Origin: CAYPXN01 sp964470915
GTDB lineage: Bacteria > UBA10199 > JADFYH01
Direction of reading: 5' to 3'
DNA length: 64,000 bases
Assembly (NCBI GenBank): GCA_964470915.1
Contig: CAYYEM010000003.1
Location: forward strand, 18,491 to 82,490
Shown: positions 33,370 through 42,311 of the stretch, in pieces
Position numbering within the stretch: position 1 is the stretch's first letter
How the letters are laid out: each line of letters opens with the position of its first letter
Translations under genes and position numbers: made by a program
The notes under the pieces: model-generated
Told to the model about the DNA's origin: nothing
The model's input: the letters and a program-made list of their open reading frames with translations, nothing else
The model's database searches: none

Positions 33370-34431
33370 TTATTCATTACGATTTCTGAACGCAAGGAGT
33401 CCAAGCAAGCTAGTTCCCATCATCCAGATCCAAGCATAATTGGCAGCTATATTTCCCATAGCTAGGCTGCAATCCGAGGCTGCACCAGGAGCTGCTGGAG
33501 TAGGATTATTAGCCAACGGGGTAACTGGAGTAGAAGTTGGTACTATTTCCTTTTCCTTTTTTGGGGTTTTAATGACCAAGGTGAGTGGGGCATTCTGAGC
33601 AGCTATAATATCATAGTAATTTTTCTTTGAATTTTTTTCTAAAGAAAACTCTTCAGGCATCATTTTTCCTGTGAAGTAAGAAAGTTTACCACCACAGGGT
33701 TTATTGGGTGTCAGGACCATTTCTCCATTTTTATTTTTGCAAGCTCTTTCAAAACGATTGATTAAGGCCTTTGTGAGTGTGGCACCACTAATCGATATAG
33801 GAACTTCTAATTTTAATTCACTTTCGTTTTTAGCGTCTGTATTTTTTATAATGGCATTTTTTAAATAGTCATCTTGATACTGGCTGGACATGCTTTCCTT
33901 TGGATTATATCCAAAAGTGAGGTGGTAGAGTTTTGAATCTTCGTTTGAACTAAAATAAGCTTTGATAAGACTTGCGATATCTTTTTCGTTATTTGCCATT
34001 ATTTCTTTTAAAAACTTTGTGTTGTATTCATTTTTTTCATTTTCATATTCAGTCACAACATCGGGTGGACATTTCCCCTCGGTAGGGAGACTCACCGATC
34101 CAGAAGCTTCTGAAGTGCTGGTACCATCTGCATGTTCTATAGTTTTTATTTCGGTAGATGTAGATTGGGAAAAACAGGAAGGTTCTGAAGGAGGATCATA
34201 GTTAGGTATAGGTTTACCAGAACCCTTAAAAAGATTGTTAAATGTTAAAACTGTTTCACCTTCCACAGATTTATTTATTAAACCATCTTTGGTGGAATAG
34301 GATACTTGTACAGGTCCATCAAATTCAAGCGTAATAGATTCCCCCAGCATTAATGGTCTTTTGTTCGAACACCCAGCACTCCACAAAAGAGTAGTTCCAA
34401 GTAGAGCTATGAAAGCGGTTTTGAACTTCAT
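33370..34431 (-). CDS. lipoprotein with C-terminal transmembrane anchor
   Basis: 353 residues. The signal peptide ends at a lipobox SAGC (Cys21). The body is Thr/Ser/Lys-rich with no family I recognise; TEIKTIEHADGTSTSEAS looks disordered. The C-terminus has a Pro/Thr/Ala linker, then DCSLAMG, a hydrophobic helix (AWIWMMGTSLLGLLAF) and RNRNE, the layout of CTERM sorting signals (Cys or Gly motif, helix, Arg-rich tail). Lipid anchor and C-terminal helix together are unusual. Stand-alone gene. Confidence 0.75.
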   Translation of the reverse strand: MKFKTAFIALLGTTLLWSAGCSNKRPLMLGESITLEFDGPVQVSYSTKDGLINKSVEGETVLTFNNLFKGSGKPIPNYDPPSEPSCFSQSTSTEIKTIEHADGTSTSEASGSVSLPTEGKCPPDVVTEYENEKNEYNTKFLKEIMANNEKDIASLIKAYFSSNEDSKLYHLTFGYNPKESMSSQYQDDYLKNAIIKNTDAKNESELKLEVPISISGATLTKALINRFERACKNKNGEMVLTPNKPCGGKLSYFTGKMMPEEFSLEKNSKKNYYDIIAAQNAPLTLVIKTPKKEKEIVPTSTPVTPLANNPTPAAPGAASDCSLAMGNIAANYAWIWMMGTSLLGLLAFRNRNE

Positions 34432-34651
34432 AAATCCTCCTTAATCTGTAATTGTGGGTGAAGCCCCACTTGTTTAACGCCTATGTAGAGCACATTTTAT
34501 GCCAAGGCAGAGGGCTGTAAGAATAGTGAATAGAAGTAAAAAGCTTGTAGAAAATGAATGGCTCAAATGGGTGCTTAATTGCTCTTACTTGTTAGTTATT
34601 TGACAGTTCTGGAGGGTGTTTTATCACACTGAGAAGTGTTAAAGAGTTGGT

Positions 34652-35032
34652 TTATCCCGTAATTTTTCTTGCCAATCCCCAACCCAAATATCCAGCGATG
34701 AGGCAGAAGACGAGCGTCATCATTATATACAGAAAAGCTTTTGGATAATCTCCGGATTGGAGATGTTGAATGGTTTCCTGATTAAAGCTGGAGTAGGTGG
34801 TGAAGCCGCCCAAAAAACCGGTGGCAATGATAAGCCTGAAAGTGGGGGAAATGAAAGAAGAGCTTGTGCTGAATTCAACGAGAAATCCCATTAAAAATGA
34901 ACCCAGCACATTGACGATCAAGGTGCCATGAGCGTAACTGTTGCCCAACCATTGTACTGCAGTGCCAGAGATTAGGTAACGAGCAATACTGCCAAGGCCT
35001 CCCGCAATTCCTATCCAAAGTAAATTTAACAT
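34652..35032 (-). CDS. fluC: FluC/CrcB fluoride channel
   Basis: 126 residues, four transmembrane helices, with GGLGSIARYLISG, GTLIVNVLGSFLMGFL and ATGFLGGFTTYSSFNQET, the fluoride channel signatures (the GxTTFSTF equivalent is GFTTYSSF). It exports fluoride as a dual-topology dimer. The ATG at 35032 begins on the last base of the CCA tail of tRNA-Ala, so there is no separate ribosome site. Upstream frames run through the tRNA and are not credible. Confidence 0.93.
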   Translation of the reverse strand: MLNLLWIGIAGGLGSIARYLISGTAVQWLGNSYAHGTLIVNVLGSFLMGFLVEFSTSSSFISPTFRLIIATGFLGGFTTYSSFNQETIQHLQSGDYPKAFLYIMMTLVFCLIAGYLGWGLARKITG

Positions 35033-35107
35033 GGTGGAGTCGAAGGGGATCGAACCCTCGGCCTCTGCATTGCGAACGCAGCGCTCTCCCAACTGAGCTA
35101 CGACCCC
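35032..35107 (-). tRNA. tRNA-Ala (CGC)
   Basis: Cloverleaf: acceptor GGGGTCG/CGACTCC, D-arm AGCTCAGTTGGGAGAGC, anticodon loop TTCGCAA (anticodon CGC), T-loop TTCGATC. CCA is encoded. The final A is shared with the fluC start codon. Confidence 0.95.
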
Positions 35108-35132
35108 AGGGATTTCTTCCATAACTTGCGAT

Positions 35133-35216
35133 CTGCTGCGTTGTCCTTCGCTCACAATGCTCACATACCATTTAAGGTGTGCTGCGCGCTTGTTCACTCA
35201 AACCTGCCTTGCAGCT
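35133..35216 (-). repeat. dispersed element 5' of tRNA-Ala
   Basis: Read on the minus strand it runs AGCTGCAAGGC ... GGTATGTGAGCATTGTGAGCGA ... AACGCAGCAG. A similar element in the same orientation lies before tRNA-Leu at 57509-57586 (AGCTACAAGGC ... GTACATGAGGATTGCGCTCG). Both have a central palindrome. It matches the type of intergenic element often found near tRNAs. Confidence 0.5.
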
Positions 35217-35290
35217 TATCCAGTTTTGAAAGAAATATAACTTATTACTTTTATTCGTAATTCTTGCAACGGTGTAAAGTCAAATTCAAA

Positions 35291-35569
35291 CTATCTTCTT
35301 CCTCTTCGGCGGCGACGATCACGATCTCTGTTTCTGTTGGGTTCGGCACGTTTTGCTTCACGCGCAGCCAGTTCAGGTTTTTCAAATTTATCACGTTGAA
35401 GTTGGTTCCATTCTGCAAAAGGAATAATCCCTAATTTTGTATGGCAGTTTTTGCAGACGAGAGTGGTGTCGCCTTCGGTAAAATTTAAAATTCGTTTATG
35501 CTCCAATACTGGCAAGCTTGAACGACATTGAGGACACTTGATACTTTGTAGAATACTTTTGAGTTTCAT
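35291..35569 (-). CDS. small zinc ribbon protein with Arg-rich tail
   Basis: 92 residues. One zinc ribbon (IKCPQCRSSL ... LVCKNCHTKLGI) and a tail RNRDRDRRRRRGRR that should bind nucleic acid. Similar in outline to Trm112/YcaR-like ribbons, but no specific family assigned. Monocistronic. Confidence 0.7.
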   Translation of the reverse strand: MKLKSILQSIKCPQCRSSLPVLEHKRILNFTEGDTTLVCKNCHTKLGIIPFAEWNQLQRDKFEKPELAAREAKRAEPNRNRDRDRRRRRGRR

Positions 35570-35639
35570 AGAGCTTCTTTACATAGGATGAAAAGTTGTT
35601 TAGTTCAAGCACGACTTCAAAATAGCCCGTGTAGCTTCC

Positions 35640-35663
35640 GCCAGAGGCGGACCAGCCTCTGGC
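35640..35663. repeat. inverted repeat GCCAGAGGC/GCCTCTGGC
   Basis: Perfect 9-bp arms with a 6-nt loop, 29 nt before tRNA-Arg. No T run, so more likely a dispersed palindrome than a terminator. Confidence 0.7.
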
Positions 35664-35691
35664 TGGCAGTGGAACTTGATGAAAATTGCTT

Positions 35692-35763
35692 GCCCTCGTA
35701 GCTCAGTGGATAGAGTCTCCGCCTCCGAAGCGGATTGCGCAGGTTCGATTCCTGCCGAGGGCG
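35692..35763 (+). tRNA. tRNA-Arg (CCG)
   Basis: Acceptor GCCCTCG/CGAGGGC, D-arm AGCTCAGTGGATAGAGT, anticodon loop CTCCGAA (anticodon CCG), T-arm GCAGG TTCGATT CCTGC. CCA is not encoded (GCA follows). Confidence 0.94.
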
Positions 35764-36033
35764 CAAAGACTAAATGCAGGAATCGAAAGCCAGAAGTGGG
35801 GTTGGGGCCCCACTGCTGGAGGGATGAATGAATTTGGCTTTGCCAAATTCAGAAGGGAGGATACTTCCTCCCTGTGTAATATCTCCTGCCGAGGGCGCAA
35901 AGACTAAATGCAGGAATCGAAAGCCAGAAGTGGGGTTGGGGCCCCACTGCTGGAGGGATGAATGAATTTGGCTTTGCCAAATTCAGAAGGGAGGATACTT
36001 CCTCCCTGTGTAATATCTCCTGCCGAGGGCGCA
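35751..36033 (+). repeat. 134-bp tandem repeat starting in the tRNA-Arg 3' end
   Basis: Two apparently identical 134-bp units (35751-35884, 35885-36018) and a third start (36019-36033). Each begins with CCTGCCGAGGGCGCA, the last 13 bases of the tRNA-Arg plus CA. Each unit holds a reversed copy of part of the T-arm (GCAGGAATCGAA) and three hairpins: GTGGGG/CCCCAC, GAATTTGGC/GCCAAATTC, GGGAGG/CCTCCC. Reading frames crossing the units are by-products of the repeat. From 36034 to 36131 I see no gene. Could be a structured RNA processed with the tRNA or the scar of repeated insertion at the tRNA end. Confidence 0.85.
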
Positions 36034-36131
36034 GGAAAAAATCCAATTGAGCGATAGCGAATGAGGGGGAGGCTCCAGCGGTTATGCCGATGTAGGGGGC
36101 GACGCAAGCCCCTGTAATCAACGGGCGCAAA

Positions 36132-36158
36132 AAAAAACCCCGCAAAGCGGGGTTTTTT
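36132..36158. terminator. bidirectional terminator
   Basis: AAAAAACCCCGC AAA GCGGGGTTTTTT, perfect on both strands. It ends the tRNA-Arg/repeat transcript and the leftward 36177 gene. Confidence 0.95.
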
Positions 36159-36176
36159 AAAAATATTACGAATAGT

Positions 36177-36770
36177 TTATTTCTTTTTCGCTTTTTCAAC
36201 GGCTACAGCTAAAGAATCAGTATAGGTAAGATCCACTTGATCTCCTACTTTAATTCCTTCAAGGTTCTTTTTATCTGCGACAGCGAGAGTGAGGGTGTTG
36301 CCTTCAGGTCCTTTGAGGGTGACTGAAGGTTTTTTATCATCAATGTTAGTAATGGTTGCTACGATATCAATAGTTTCATTTTCAGAATAAGCAGGTTTTT
36401 TGTCACCTGAGTTTGTGACGGTAGTGCTATCGGAAACTGTTTTTGAAGTCGCTTCTTTCTTGGTTTTCTTTTTCAACATTAAGGCAAGGGATTCATTATA
36501 TTTTACACTCACTAAATCACCTTTTTTAATTTCCTTTAAATTGGTTACTTTGGGGCTAACCTTAATGGTAACATTGTTTCCTGCGCTAGGGCCTTCAAGA
36601 GTGAGTAAGCGCTTGTCATAGTTGATTTCAACTACCTTGGTATTGATTTCTACGATATTGCTACTGACTGCAGCGGCTGCATCGACTTTAGGATCTGATG
36701 TTTTAGCTTGCACTTGTGAAGCTAAAGCCAAACTCAGAGCCATCGAAAAAACGATTAGACTTCTTTTCAT
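36177..36770 (-). CDS. periplasmic protein with two tandem beta repeats
   Basis: 197 residues. Signal peptide with cleavage near SQVQA. Two similar units: VVEINYDKRLLTLEGPSAGN ... IKKGDLVSVKYNESLALMLKK and ATITNIDDKKPSVTLKGPEG ... IKVGDQVDLTYTDSLAVAVEK, joined by a Lys/Thr/Ser linker. The pattern (substrate strand, GP turn, KKGDxVxVxYxxSLA) suggests two small OB-like beta barrels. Function unknown. AGGGAGGATTTT ribosome site upstream. Confidence 0.8.
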   Translation of the reverse strand: MKRSLIVFSMALSLALASQVQAKTSDPKVDAAAAVSSNIVEINTKVVEINYDKRLLTLEGPSAGNNVTIKVSPKVTNLKEIKKGDLVSVKYNESLALMLKKKTKKEATSKTVSDSTTVTNSGDKKPAYSENETIDIVATITNIDDKKPSVTLKGPEGNTLTLAVADKKNLEGIKVGDQVDLTYTDSLAVAVEKAKKK

Positions 36771-36950
36771 AAAATCCTCCCTAAAAATTAATAAGTGATA
36801 AATACTTAAAACGCATGTATCTTAAGAGAACTCACAGCTTTGTAAAAGGAAAAAATGTGCCTTATCATGGATTTTTATGTTCTTATCATTTTGAGATGAT
36901 TGACAATTCTAGAGAGGAGACATAAAACTTGGGCCTTATTCCCATAGACT

Positions 36951-38783
36951 ATGTTCAAAACCCTTAAAAAGATTCTTCTTGGAAAACCCCTTGAAAGCCA
37001 CCAGGCTTCTCATCAACGACTTAGCAAAAAGGTCGCATTGGCTGTGTTTTCGTCTGATGCTCTTTCGTCAGTGGCTTATGCGACCGAAGAAATGTTGTTA
37101 GTGCTTGTTCCCGCAGGTCTTATTGCGGTCCAGTTTTCCCTGCCCATTGCCATCTCAATTGTTATTTTACTGATCATTCTAATAAGTTCCTATAGTGAAA
37201 CCATTCATGCCTATCCTAATGGTGGGGGGGCTTATATGGTATCCAAGGAAAATCTGGGAAAATACCCGAGTCTGGTTGCCGGGGGCGCCTTGCTCATCGA
37301 TTATGTTTTGACCGTTTCTGTCAGTGCCGCTTCGGGAGTAGCAGCCATCACTTCAGCTCTTCCAGAACTCTATTCTTATAAAATCGTGATTGGTTTATTT
37401 TTCATCGCATTTATTACTTTAATGAATTTACGTGGAGTCAAAGAGTCGGGTACTATTTTTTCGATTCCTACCTACCTTTTTGTGGTCACATTTTTTATCT
37501 TAATTTCTGTGGGATTTTACGAATATTTCTTCGCACCTAAACCACGTCTTTCAGCCGTTCCTGAAAACATATTTCCCTCTCTAGAATCCCTCGATATGGT
37601 GAGTTTTTTTCTCATCTTGAAAGCATTCTCTTCGGGTTGCGCAGCACTTACTGGTGTGGAGGCTATTTCAAATGGAGTGCCGGCTTTTAATCCGCCGGAA
37701 TCCAAGAATGCCAATATTACTCTAGTTTTAATGGCAATTATTCTTATGACCCTTTTCTTGGGTGTGACGGAACTTGCAAGATTTTATCATGTGTTACCTG
37801 CTGAAAAAGCAACAGTCGTCAGTCAGATTGCAGAACATGTATTTGGTCGAAACTATTTTTATTACTTGTTGCAGGCCGCTACAGCTCTCATTTTGTTTTT
37901 AGCAGCTAACACCAGTTTTTCTGGTTTTCCTATGTTGGCATCCCTTCTGGCTCGAGATGGCTACTTGCCACGACAACTTGCCAACTTGGGAGATCGCTTA
38001 GCTTTTTCTAATGGGATTATTGTTTTAGGATTAGTTTCAGGAGCTTTATTAGTTTTATTTCAAGGAAATACACATCACTTAGTGCCTCTCTATGCGGTAG
38101 GTGTATTTATCTCTTTTACACTATCTCAGTCTGGCATGGTGATACATTGGATTTCTTTAAAGGGAGCTTGGTGGTTGCCACGGGCTTTGCTGAATGGTGT
38201 AGGAGCTATCACAACCGGCATTGCTATGCTGGTGATTGCTCTCACTAAATTTACCCATGGGGCTTGGATGGTGATTATTTTTATTCCCTTGCTTGTCATG
38301 GTTTTTCTCGCCATTCGTCGACATTATGAAAGCATCATTTCACAGCTTTCCCCCAAAGCACTGGATTTGGTAAAGCCCCATCATCATCGAGTTTTAATTC
38401 CTATTTCTACTTTTCATAAAGGAACCGTGAAAGCGATTATTTATGCGAAGTCGATTTCAGATAATGTCCAAGCGATTTATATTGCGACAAATCCTGAAAG
38501 AACCGAAATAATTCGTGATATTTGGAAAGAGTGGGGTTTGGAAATTCCGCTCGTAGTGTTAGAAACACCCTACCGCTCGATAGTTCAACCTCTGGTGGAT
38601 TATATCGATCAATTGCAAGCAGATGATCCTGAAACACTCATTACCGTCGTTATGCCTGAGTTTGTTCCCGCAAAATGGTGGCAGCAGATGCTACACAATC
38701 AAAGCGCTTTGCTGGTGCGTGGAACACTGATGTTTAAAAAGGGAGTAGTGGTAACCAGTGTAAGGCACTTCCTTAAACATTAA
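36951..38783 (+). CDS. APC-superfamily permease with cytosolic C-terminal domain
   Basis: 610 residues. About 12 transmembrane helices with the family start SKKVALAVFSSDALSSVAYATEEM, PNGGGAYMVSKENLG and TGVEAISNGVPAF. A C-terminal cytosolic domain of about 150 residues (HHHRVLIPISTFHKGTVKAI) resembles a universal-stress-protein fold. Substrate (amino acid or potassium) cannot be told from sequence. Confidence 0.9.
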   Translation: MFKTLKKILLGKPLESHQASHQRLSKKVALAVFSSDALSSVAYATEEMLLVLVPAGLIAVQFSLPIAISIVILLIILISSYSETIHAYPNGGGAYMVSKENLGKYPSLVAGGALLIDYVLTVSVSAASGVAAITSALPELYSYKIVIGLFFIAFITLMNLRGVKESGTIFSIPTYLFVVTFFILISVGFYEYFFAPKPRLSAVPENIFPSLESLDMVSFFLILKAFSSGCAALTGVEAISNGVPAFNPPESKNANITLVLMAIILMTLFLGVTELARFYHVLPAEKATVVSQIAEHVFGRNYFYYLLQAATALILFLAANTSFSGFPMLASLLARDGYLPRQLANLGDRLAFSNGIIVLGLVSGALLVLFQGNTHHLVPLYAVGVFISFTLSQSGMVIHWISLKGAWWLPRALLNGVGAITTGIAMLVIALTKFTHGAWMVIIFIPLLVMVFLAIRRHYESIISQLSPKALDLVKPHHHRVLIPISTFHKGTVKAIIYAKSISDNVQAIYIATNPERTEIIRDIWKEWGLEIPLVVLETPYRSIVQPLVDYIDQLQADDPETLITVVMPEFVPAKWWQQMLHNQSALLVRGTLMFKKGVVVTSVRHFLKH

Positions 38784-38787
38784 ATTT

Positions 38788-40029
38788 TTATAAAAACAAG
38801 AATGTTGTGAGTAGATAGAGTGGGCTAAGAATCGCAAAAGATAAGATAAAATAAGATCCGAAATTCAATGTTTTATAACCCTGTTGTTCTGCAATTGCTT
38901 TCACCATAAAATTAGGTCCATTGCCGATATAAGTATTGGCTCCCATCCATACAGCAGCGAGAGAAATTGCCCTTAGTAAATTCTCGGGAATGCCTGCAAT
39001 TAAATGATTGTCCTGCAATCCCAAAGATTTTGCGATATTGAAAAAAGTAAGATAAGTGGGTGCGTTGTCTAAAAAGGAAGAAAGCAAGCCTGTCGCCCAA
39101 AAATATTGCCAAGCTTCGGAGAAACCCATTTGAGGAGCTTTGAAGTGCAATATTTTCAATACAGGAACCATAGTAATAAAAATGCCTGCAAATAAAATCG
39201 CGACTTCAATAATGGGTGCAAAGCTAAACTGATTGAAGGCATGAATTTCTTTATGGGTGAAGAAAAATGAGAGTAGTGTGAGTGCAATCATTGCAAACTC
39301 ACGATAAGGAGTGGGTAGAAAAATCGCGCCCATGACTCCTAAAAGTAAAATAAAATTCCACGAACCCTTAATTTTAAGAGCTTCTAGATGAGTTTCATCT
39401 TCAATTAAATCTTTTACTTTTTCCTGCCGATAAACTTTAGAATCCCACACATAAAAGATGATTAAAAGATAAACAATCGACAAAATCCATTCGGGAAGCA
39501 AGGTGAAGGTCCATTGAAAAGGAACCCCATTTAAAAAACCTAAGAAGAGGGGAGGATCTCCCAAGGGCGTGAGTAAACCTCCGAAATTGCTAACTGAAAA
39601 AATAAAAAATACAGGAAGATGCCAGGTGTTTTTTCTTTCCGAATTTGTTTTCAAAAACACTCGGATCAAAAGCATGCTAGCACCCGTAGTTCCAATAACA
39701 CTGGCAAGAACAGATCCTATCAGGAGTAATAAAGTGTTAATTTTGGGAGTGCCTTTCAAATCTCCTTTAAGTGAAATGCCTCCACTAATAATGTAGAGAG
39801 ATCCTACTAAACAAATAAAAGAAAAATATTCATGAAGACTATGAAATAGAGCTGTGTATTCCGCTTCAAAAAAAACATAAGCCAGAGTGGGAAGAGCAAA
39901 AAGAGTAGTGAGGATGGCTCTGTTTTTATTTTTTTCCCAAAAATGATGAAGAAACAGAGGACACAAGGCAATGGCAAGTAGAAGTCCTGCAAAAGGAAAA
40001 ATCCAAACATATGAAGGAGTATGATTCAT
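38788..40029 (-). CDS. Na+/H+ antiporter, NhaD/CitM-type ion transporter
   Basis: 413 residues from ATG 40029 (a longer frame starts at 40101). Ten or more hydrophobic helices with SNFGGLLTPLGDPPLFLGFLNGVPF and DNAPTYLTFFNIA, typical of the ion-transporter (NhaD/ArsB) superfamily, plus ANTYIGNGPNFMVKAIAE at the end. These motifs fit sodium:proton antiporters of the UIT group. It converges on the permease gene with 4 nt between. Confidence 0.85.
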   Translation of the reverse strand: MNHTPSYVWIFPFAGLLLAIALCPLFLHHFWEKNKNRAILTTLFALPTLAYVFFEAEYTALFHSLHEYFSFICLVGSLYIISGGISLKGDLKGTPKINTLLLLIGSVLASVIGTTGASMLLIRVFLKTNSERKNTWHLPVFFIFSVSNFGGLLTPLGDPPLFLGFLNGVPFQWTFTLLPEWILSIVYLLIIFYVWDSKVYRQEKVKDLIEDETHLEALKIKGSWNFILLLGVMGAIFLPTPYREFAMIALTLLSFFFTHKEIHAFNQFSFAPIIEVAILFAGIFITMVPVLKILHFKAPQMGFSEAWQYFWATGLLSSFLDNAPTYLTFFNIAKSLGLQDNHLIAGIPENLLRAISLAAVWMGANTYIGNGPNFMVKAIAEQQGYKTLNFGSYFILSFAILSPLYLLTTFLFL

Positions 40030-40141
40030 AAGAGAGCCTATCTTGAGCAAGCGATTAAAATTTAGGCAATTTTGCCAACTTCCACAAAAGATATAAATCA
40101 AAAAAAATATGAATAATCAAACACTTAGTTTATTTTGTTTT

Positions 40142-40157
40142 TGGTACGTAGATTGCT
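40142..40157 (+). promoter_or_regulatory. sigma-54 promoter of amtB-glnK
   Basis: TGGTACGTAGATTGCT matches TGGCAC-N5-TTGCW at all but one position, 108 nt before amtB. Nitrogen-regulated amtB-glnK operons are classic sigma-54 targets. Confidence 0.8.
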
Positions 40158-40264
40158 AGTTTGGATGGCATACCCTATCCCCTCAAGAATCTCTCTTCAT
40201 GGTAGAAATTCGTGGGGAGAGATTCTTAATAATTTTTGTTTAACCTAATATAAGGAGGAAACGA

Positions 40265-41785
40265 ATGTTCACCCATAAACCTAAATGGCTCATACGCCTG
40301 GTCTTGTTTCTGTTTGTGCTGTGTTTGGCAGCACCTTTCAGTATGCAAGCTTTTGCAGACACAAGTATCGAAATAGCTCAAGCTGAAGCAGTTCCAGCGG
40401 CAGCTCCAGCAGCAGCTCCAGCAGCTAAAGCAGATCCCACTCTTGAAGAAAGAGTGAACGATTTGGAAGCTTACATTAATAATACTGCAAGAGGCTCTGA
40501 TTCTGCAGATTCCAAAGTGACTTCAAAAGTTTCTGGTGCTGGTCCAGGTCATAACAGTTGGATGATGACCTCAGCAGCTTTAGTTTTATTTATGACTTTA
40601 CCAGGCTTGGCACTTTTTTATGGTGGCTTGGTCCGAAAGAAAAACGTTTTATCGGTGCTTGCTCAATGTTTGGGAATTACCGGACTCGTTACCTTACTAT
40701 GGTGGGCTTTTGGTTATAGTATGGTGTTTGATAAAGGAGGCCCTTTTCTGGGAGGGATGAACTTTGCTTTCTTAAAAGGCGTCGATTCAAATCCCAATAC
40801 CGATTATTCCTATTGGGTATCTCAAAATATATTTTCAATGTATCAAATGATGTTTGCAATCATTACTCCAGCACTGATTATTGGTGCGATTGCTGAACGC
40901 ATGAAGTTTTCTGCGATCATGCTTTTTGTCGCTTTATGGATGTTGGTTGTTTATTTCCCCTTAGCCCACATGGTTTGGGGAGTGAATGGTTTCATGAACG
41001 GTGTGTGGAATGCAGATGCAGGGATTAAAGCAATCGACTTTGCAGGTGGAACGGTAGTTCACATGTCTTCAGGTTGGTCCGCTTTGGTGCTTTGTATGAT
41101 TTTGGGCAAGAGACTCGGTTTCGGCAAAGAACCTATGCCTCCCCATAGTATGGTGCTTTGTATGGTAGGTACTGGAATGCTTTGGGTAGGTTGGTATGGA
41201 TTCAACGCAGGATCAGCTGTTGCAGCAGATGGTGTGGCTGCTAATGCTTTCATGACCACTACTCTTGCGGCAGCCGTTGCTTGTTTTGTGTGGGGAATGG
41301 CCGAGTGGCTTTTCCGTGGCAAGCCTAGTGTGTTGGGATTTTGTTCTGGTGCAGTCGCTGGATTGGTTGTGATTACTCCTGCTGCAGGTTTTGTGAATGC
41401 ATGTTCTGCCGTGATTATTGGAATTTTGGCAGGGCTTGTTCCTTTCTTTGCTGTAGTCAAAATGAAACATTGGTTTGGTTATGATGATGCGCTTGATACT
41501 TTCGGTGTACATGCCGTGGGTGGAACTTTAGGCGCCTTTGTAACAGGCATCTTTGCGACAGCAGATGTGAATGCAAATCTTCTTACGAACCTCAAAGACA
41601 TTGTTGGTAAAACCTTGTGGGTTGAACAACTTAAAGCCATGGGCTTGACGATCGTGCTTTCAATAGTGGCAACTGTGGTGATTGCTTATATTGTAAAAGC
41701 AGTGATAGGATTACGACCTAATGAAGAAGTTGAATCTCAAGGTCTCGATCTTGCAGAACATGGAGAAGAAGGTTACATTTATTAA
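40265..41785 (+). CDS. amtB: AmtB ammonium transporter
   Basis: 506 residues. Signal peptide ending near QAFA, an Ala/Pro-rich and short coiled segment (to about 95) uncommon in AmtB, then 11 helices. Core motifs: MTLPGLALFYGGLVRKKNVLS, AHMVWG, FAGGTVVHMSSGWSAL (twin-His region), DALDTFGVHAVGGTLGAF. It conducts ammonium and is gated by the PII protein encoded downstream. GGAGGAAACG ribosome site. Confidence 0.97.
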   Translation: MFTHKPKWLIRLVLFLFVLCLAAPFSMQAFADTSIEIAQAEAVPAAAPAAAPAAKADPTLEERVNDLEAYINNTARGSDSADSKVTSKVSGAGPGHNSWMMTSAALVLFMTLPGLALFYGGLVRKKNVLSVLAQCLGITGLVTLLWWAFGYSMVFDKGGPFLGGMNFAFLKGVDSNPNTDYSYWVSQNIFSMYQMMFAIITPALIIGAIAERMKFSAIMLFVALWMLVVYFPLAHMVWGVNGFMNGVWNADAGIKAIDFAGGTVVHMSSGWSALVLCMILGKRLGFGKEPMPPHSMVLCMVGTGMLWVGWYGFNAGSAVAADGVAANAFMTTTLAAAVACFVWGMAEWLFRGKPSVLGFCSGAVAGLVVITPAAGFVNACSAVIIGILAGLVPFFAVVKMKHWFGYDDALDTFGVHAVGGTLGAFVTGIFATADVNANLLTNLKDIVGKTLWVEQLKAMGLTIVLSIVATVVIAYIVKAVIGLRPNEEVESQGLDLAEHGEEGYIY

Positions 41786-41804
41786 AATTTATATTTCCAC
41801 CGAA

Positions 41805-41829
41805 ACCTCCCCTTCAATGGAGGGGAGGT
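41805..41829. repeat. hairpin between amtB and glnK
   Basis: ACCTCCCCT/AGGGGAGGT with a 7-nt loop and no T run. Could stabilise the amtB mRNA or reduce read-through to glnK. Confidence 0.6.
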
Positions 41830-41858
41830 GCGGAGGGAATAAGAAATAAGGAATAATT

Positions 41859-42197
41859 ATGAAAAAAATAGAAGCCATCATAAAACCTTTCAAGTTGGAT
41901 GAAGTAAAAAGTGCGCTCCAAGAAGTAGGTATTCAAGGGATGACTATTTCTGAAGTAAAGGGATTTGGTCGTCAAAAAGGACATACCGAACTTTACCGAG
42001 GTGCTGAATACGTGGTTGATTTTTTACCTAAGGTAAAAATTGAACTCGTAGTGAATGAGGGAGATGTAAAAAAAGTCGTGGATGTGATTCAAAAAGCAGC
42101 CAAGACAGGTCGCATTGGAGATGGAAAAATCTTCATTACTGCGGTTGAAGAAATTATCCGTATTCGAACAGGTGAAACTGGCGCTAACGCTATCTAA
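41859..42197 (+). CDS. glnK: PII signal protein
   Basis: 112 residues, the standard PII length. T-loop KGFGRQKGHTELYRGAEYVV with Tyr51 for uridylylation; C-terminal signature TGRIGDGKIFITAVEEIIRIRTGE. It binds 2-oxoglutarate and ATP/ADP and blocks AmtB. Named glnK from its place after amtB. Confidence 0.97.
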   Translation: MKKIEAIIKPFKLDEVKSALQEVGIQGMTISEVKGFGRQKGHTELYRGAEYVVDFLPKVKIELVVNEGDVKKVVDVIQKAAKTGRIGDGKIFITAVEEIIRIRTGETGANAI

Positions 42198-42221
42198 TAT
42201 CTTGTTTCCTCATGATAGGTT

Positions 42222-42261
42222 AAATCCCTCAAGTTCTTTCGAGAGCTTGGGGGATTTTTTT
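42222..42261 (+). terminator. rho-independent terminator after glnK
   Basis: AAATCCCTCAAG ... CTTGGGGGATTT stem with one bulge, followed by seven T. Confidence 0.88.
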
Positions 42262-42311
42262 ATGGACATACTTCCCCTCTCTTAAGATAAGAAGGGGATA
42301 GGAGAATATTC

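Noticed and set aside
35751..36033. CRISPR array
   Set aside because: Units are 134 bp, adjacent and identical with no spacers, and no cas genes are near.
35686..36199. Frames of 65-116 codons across the tRNA-Arg repeat array
   Set aside because: They run through the tRNA and repeat hairpins, repeat with the array and have no ribosome sites.
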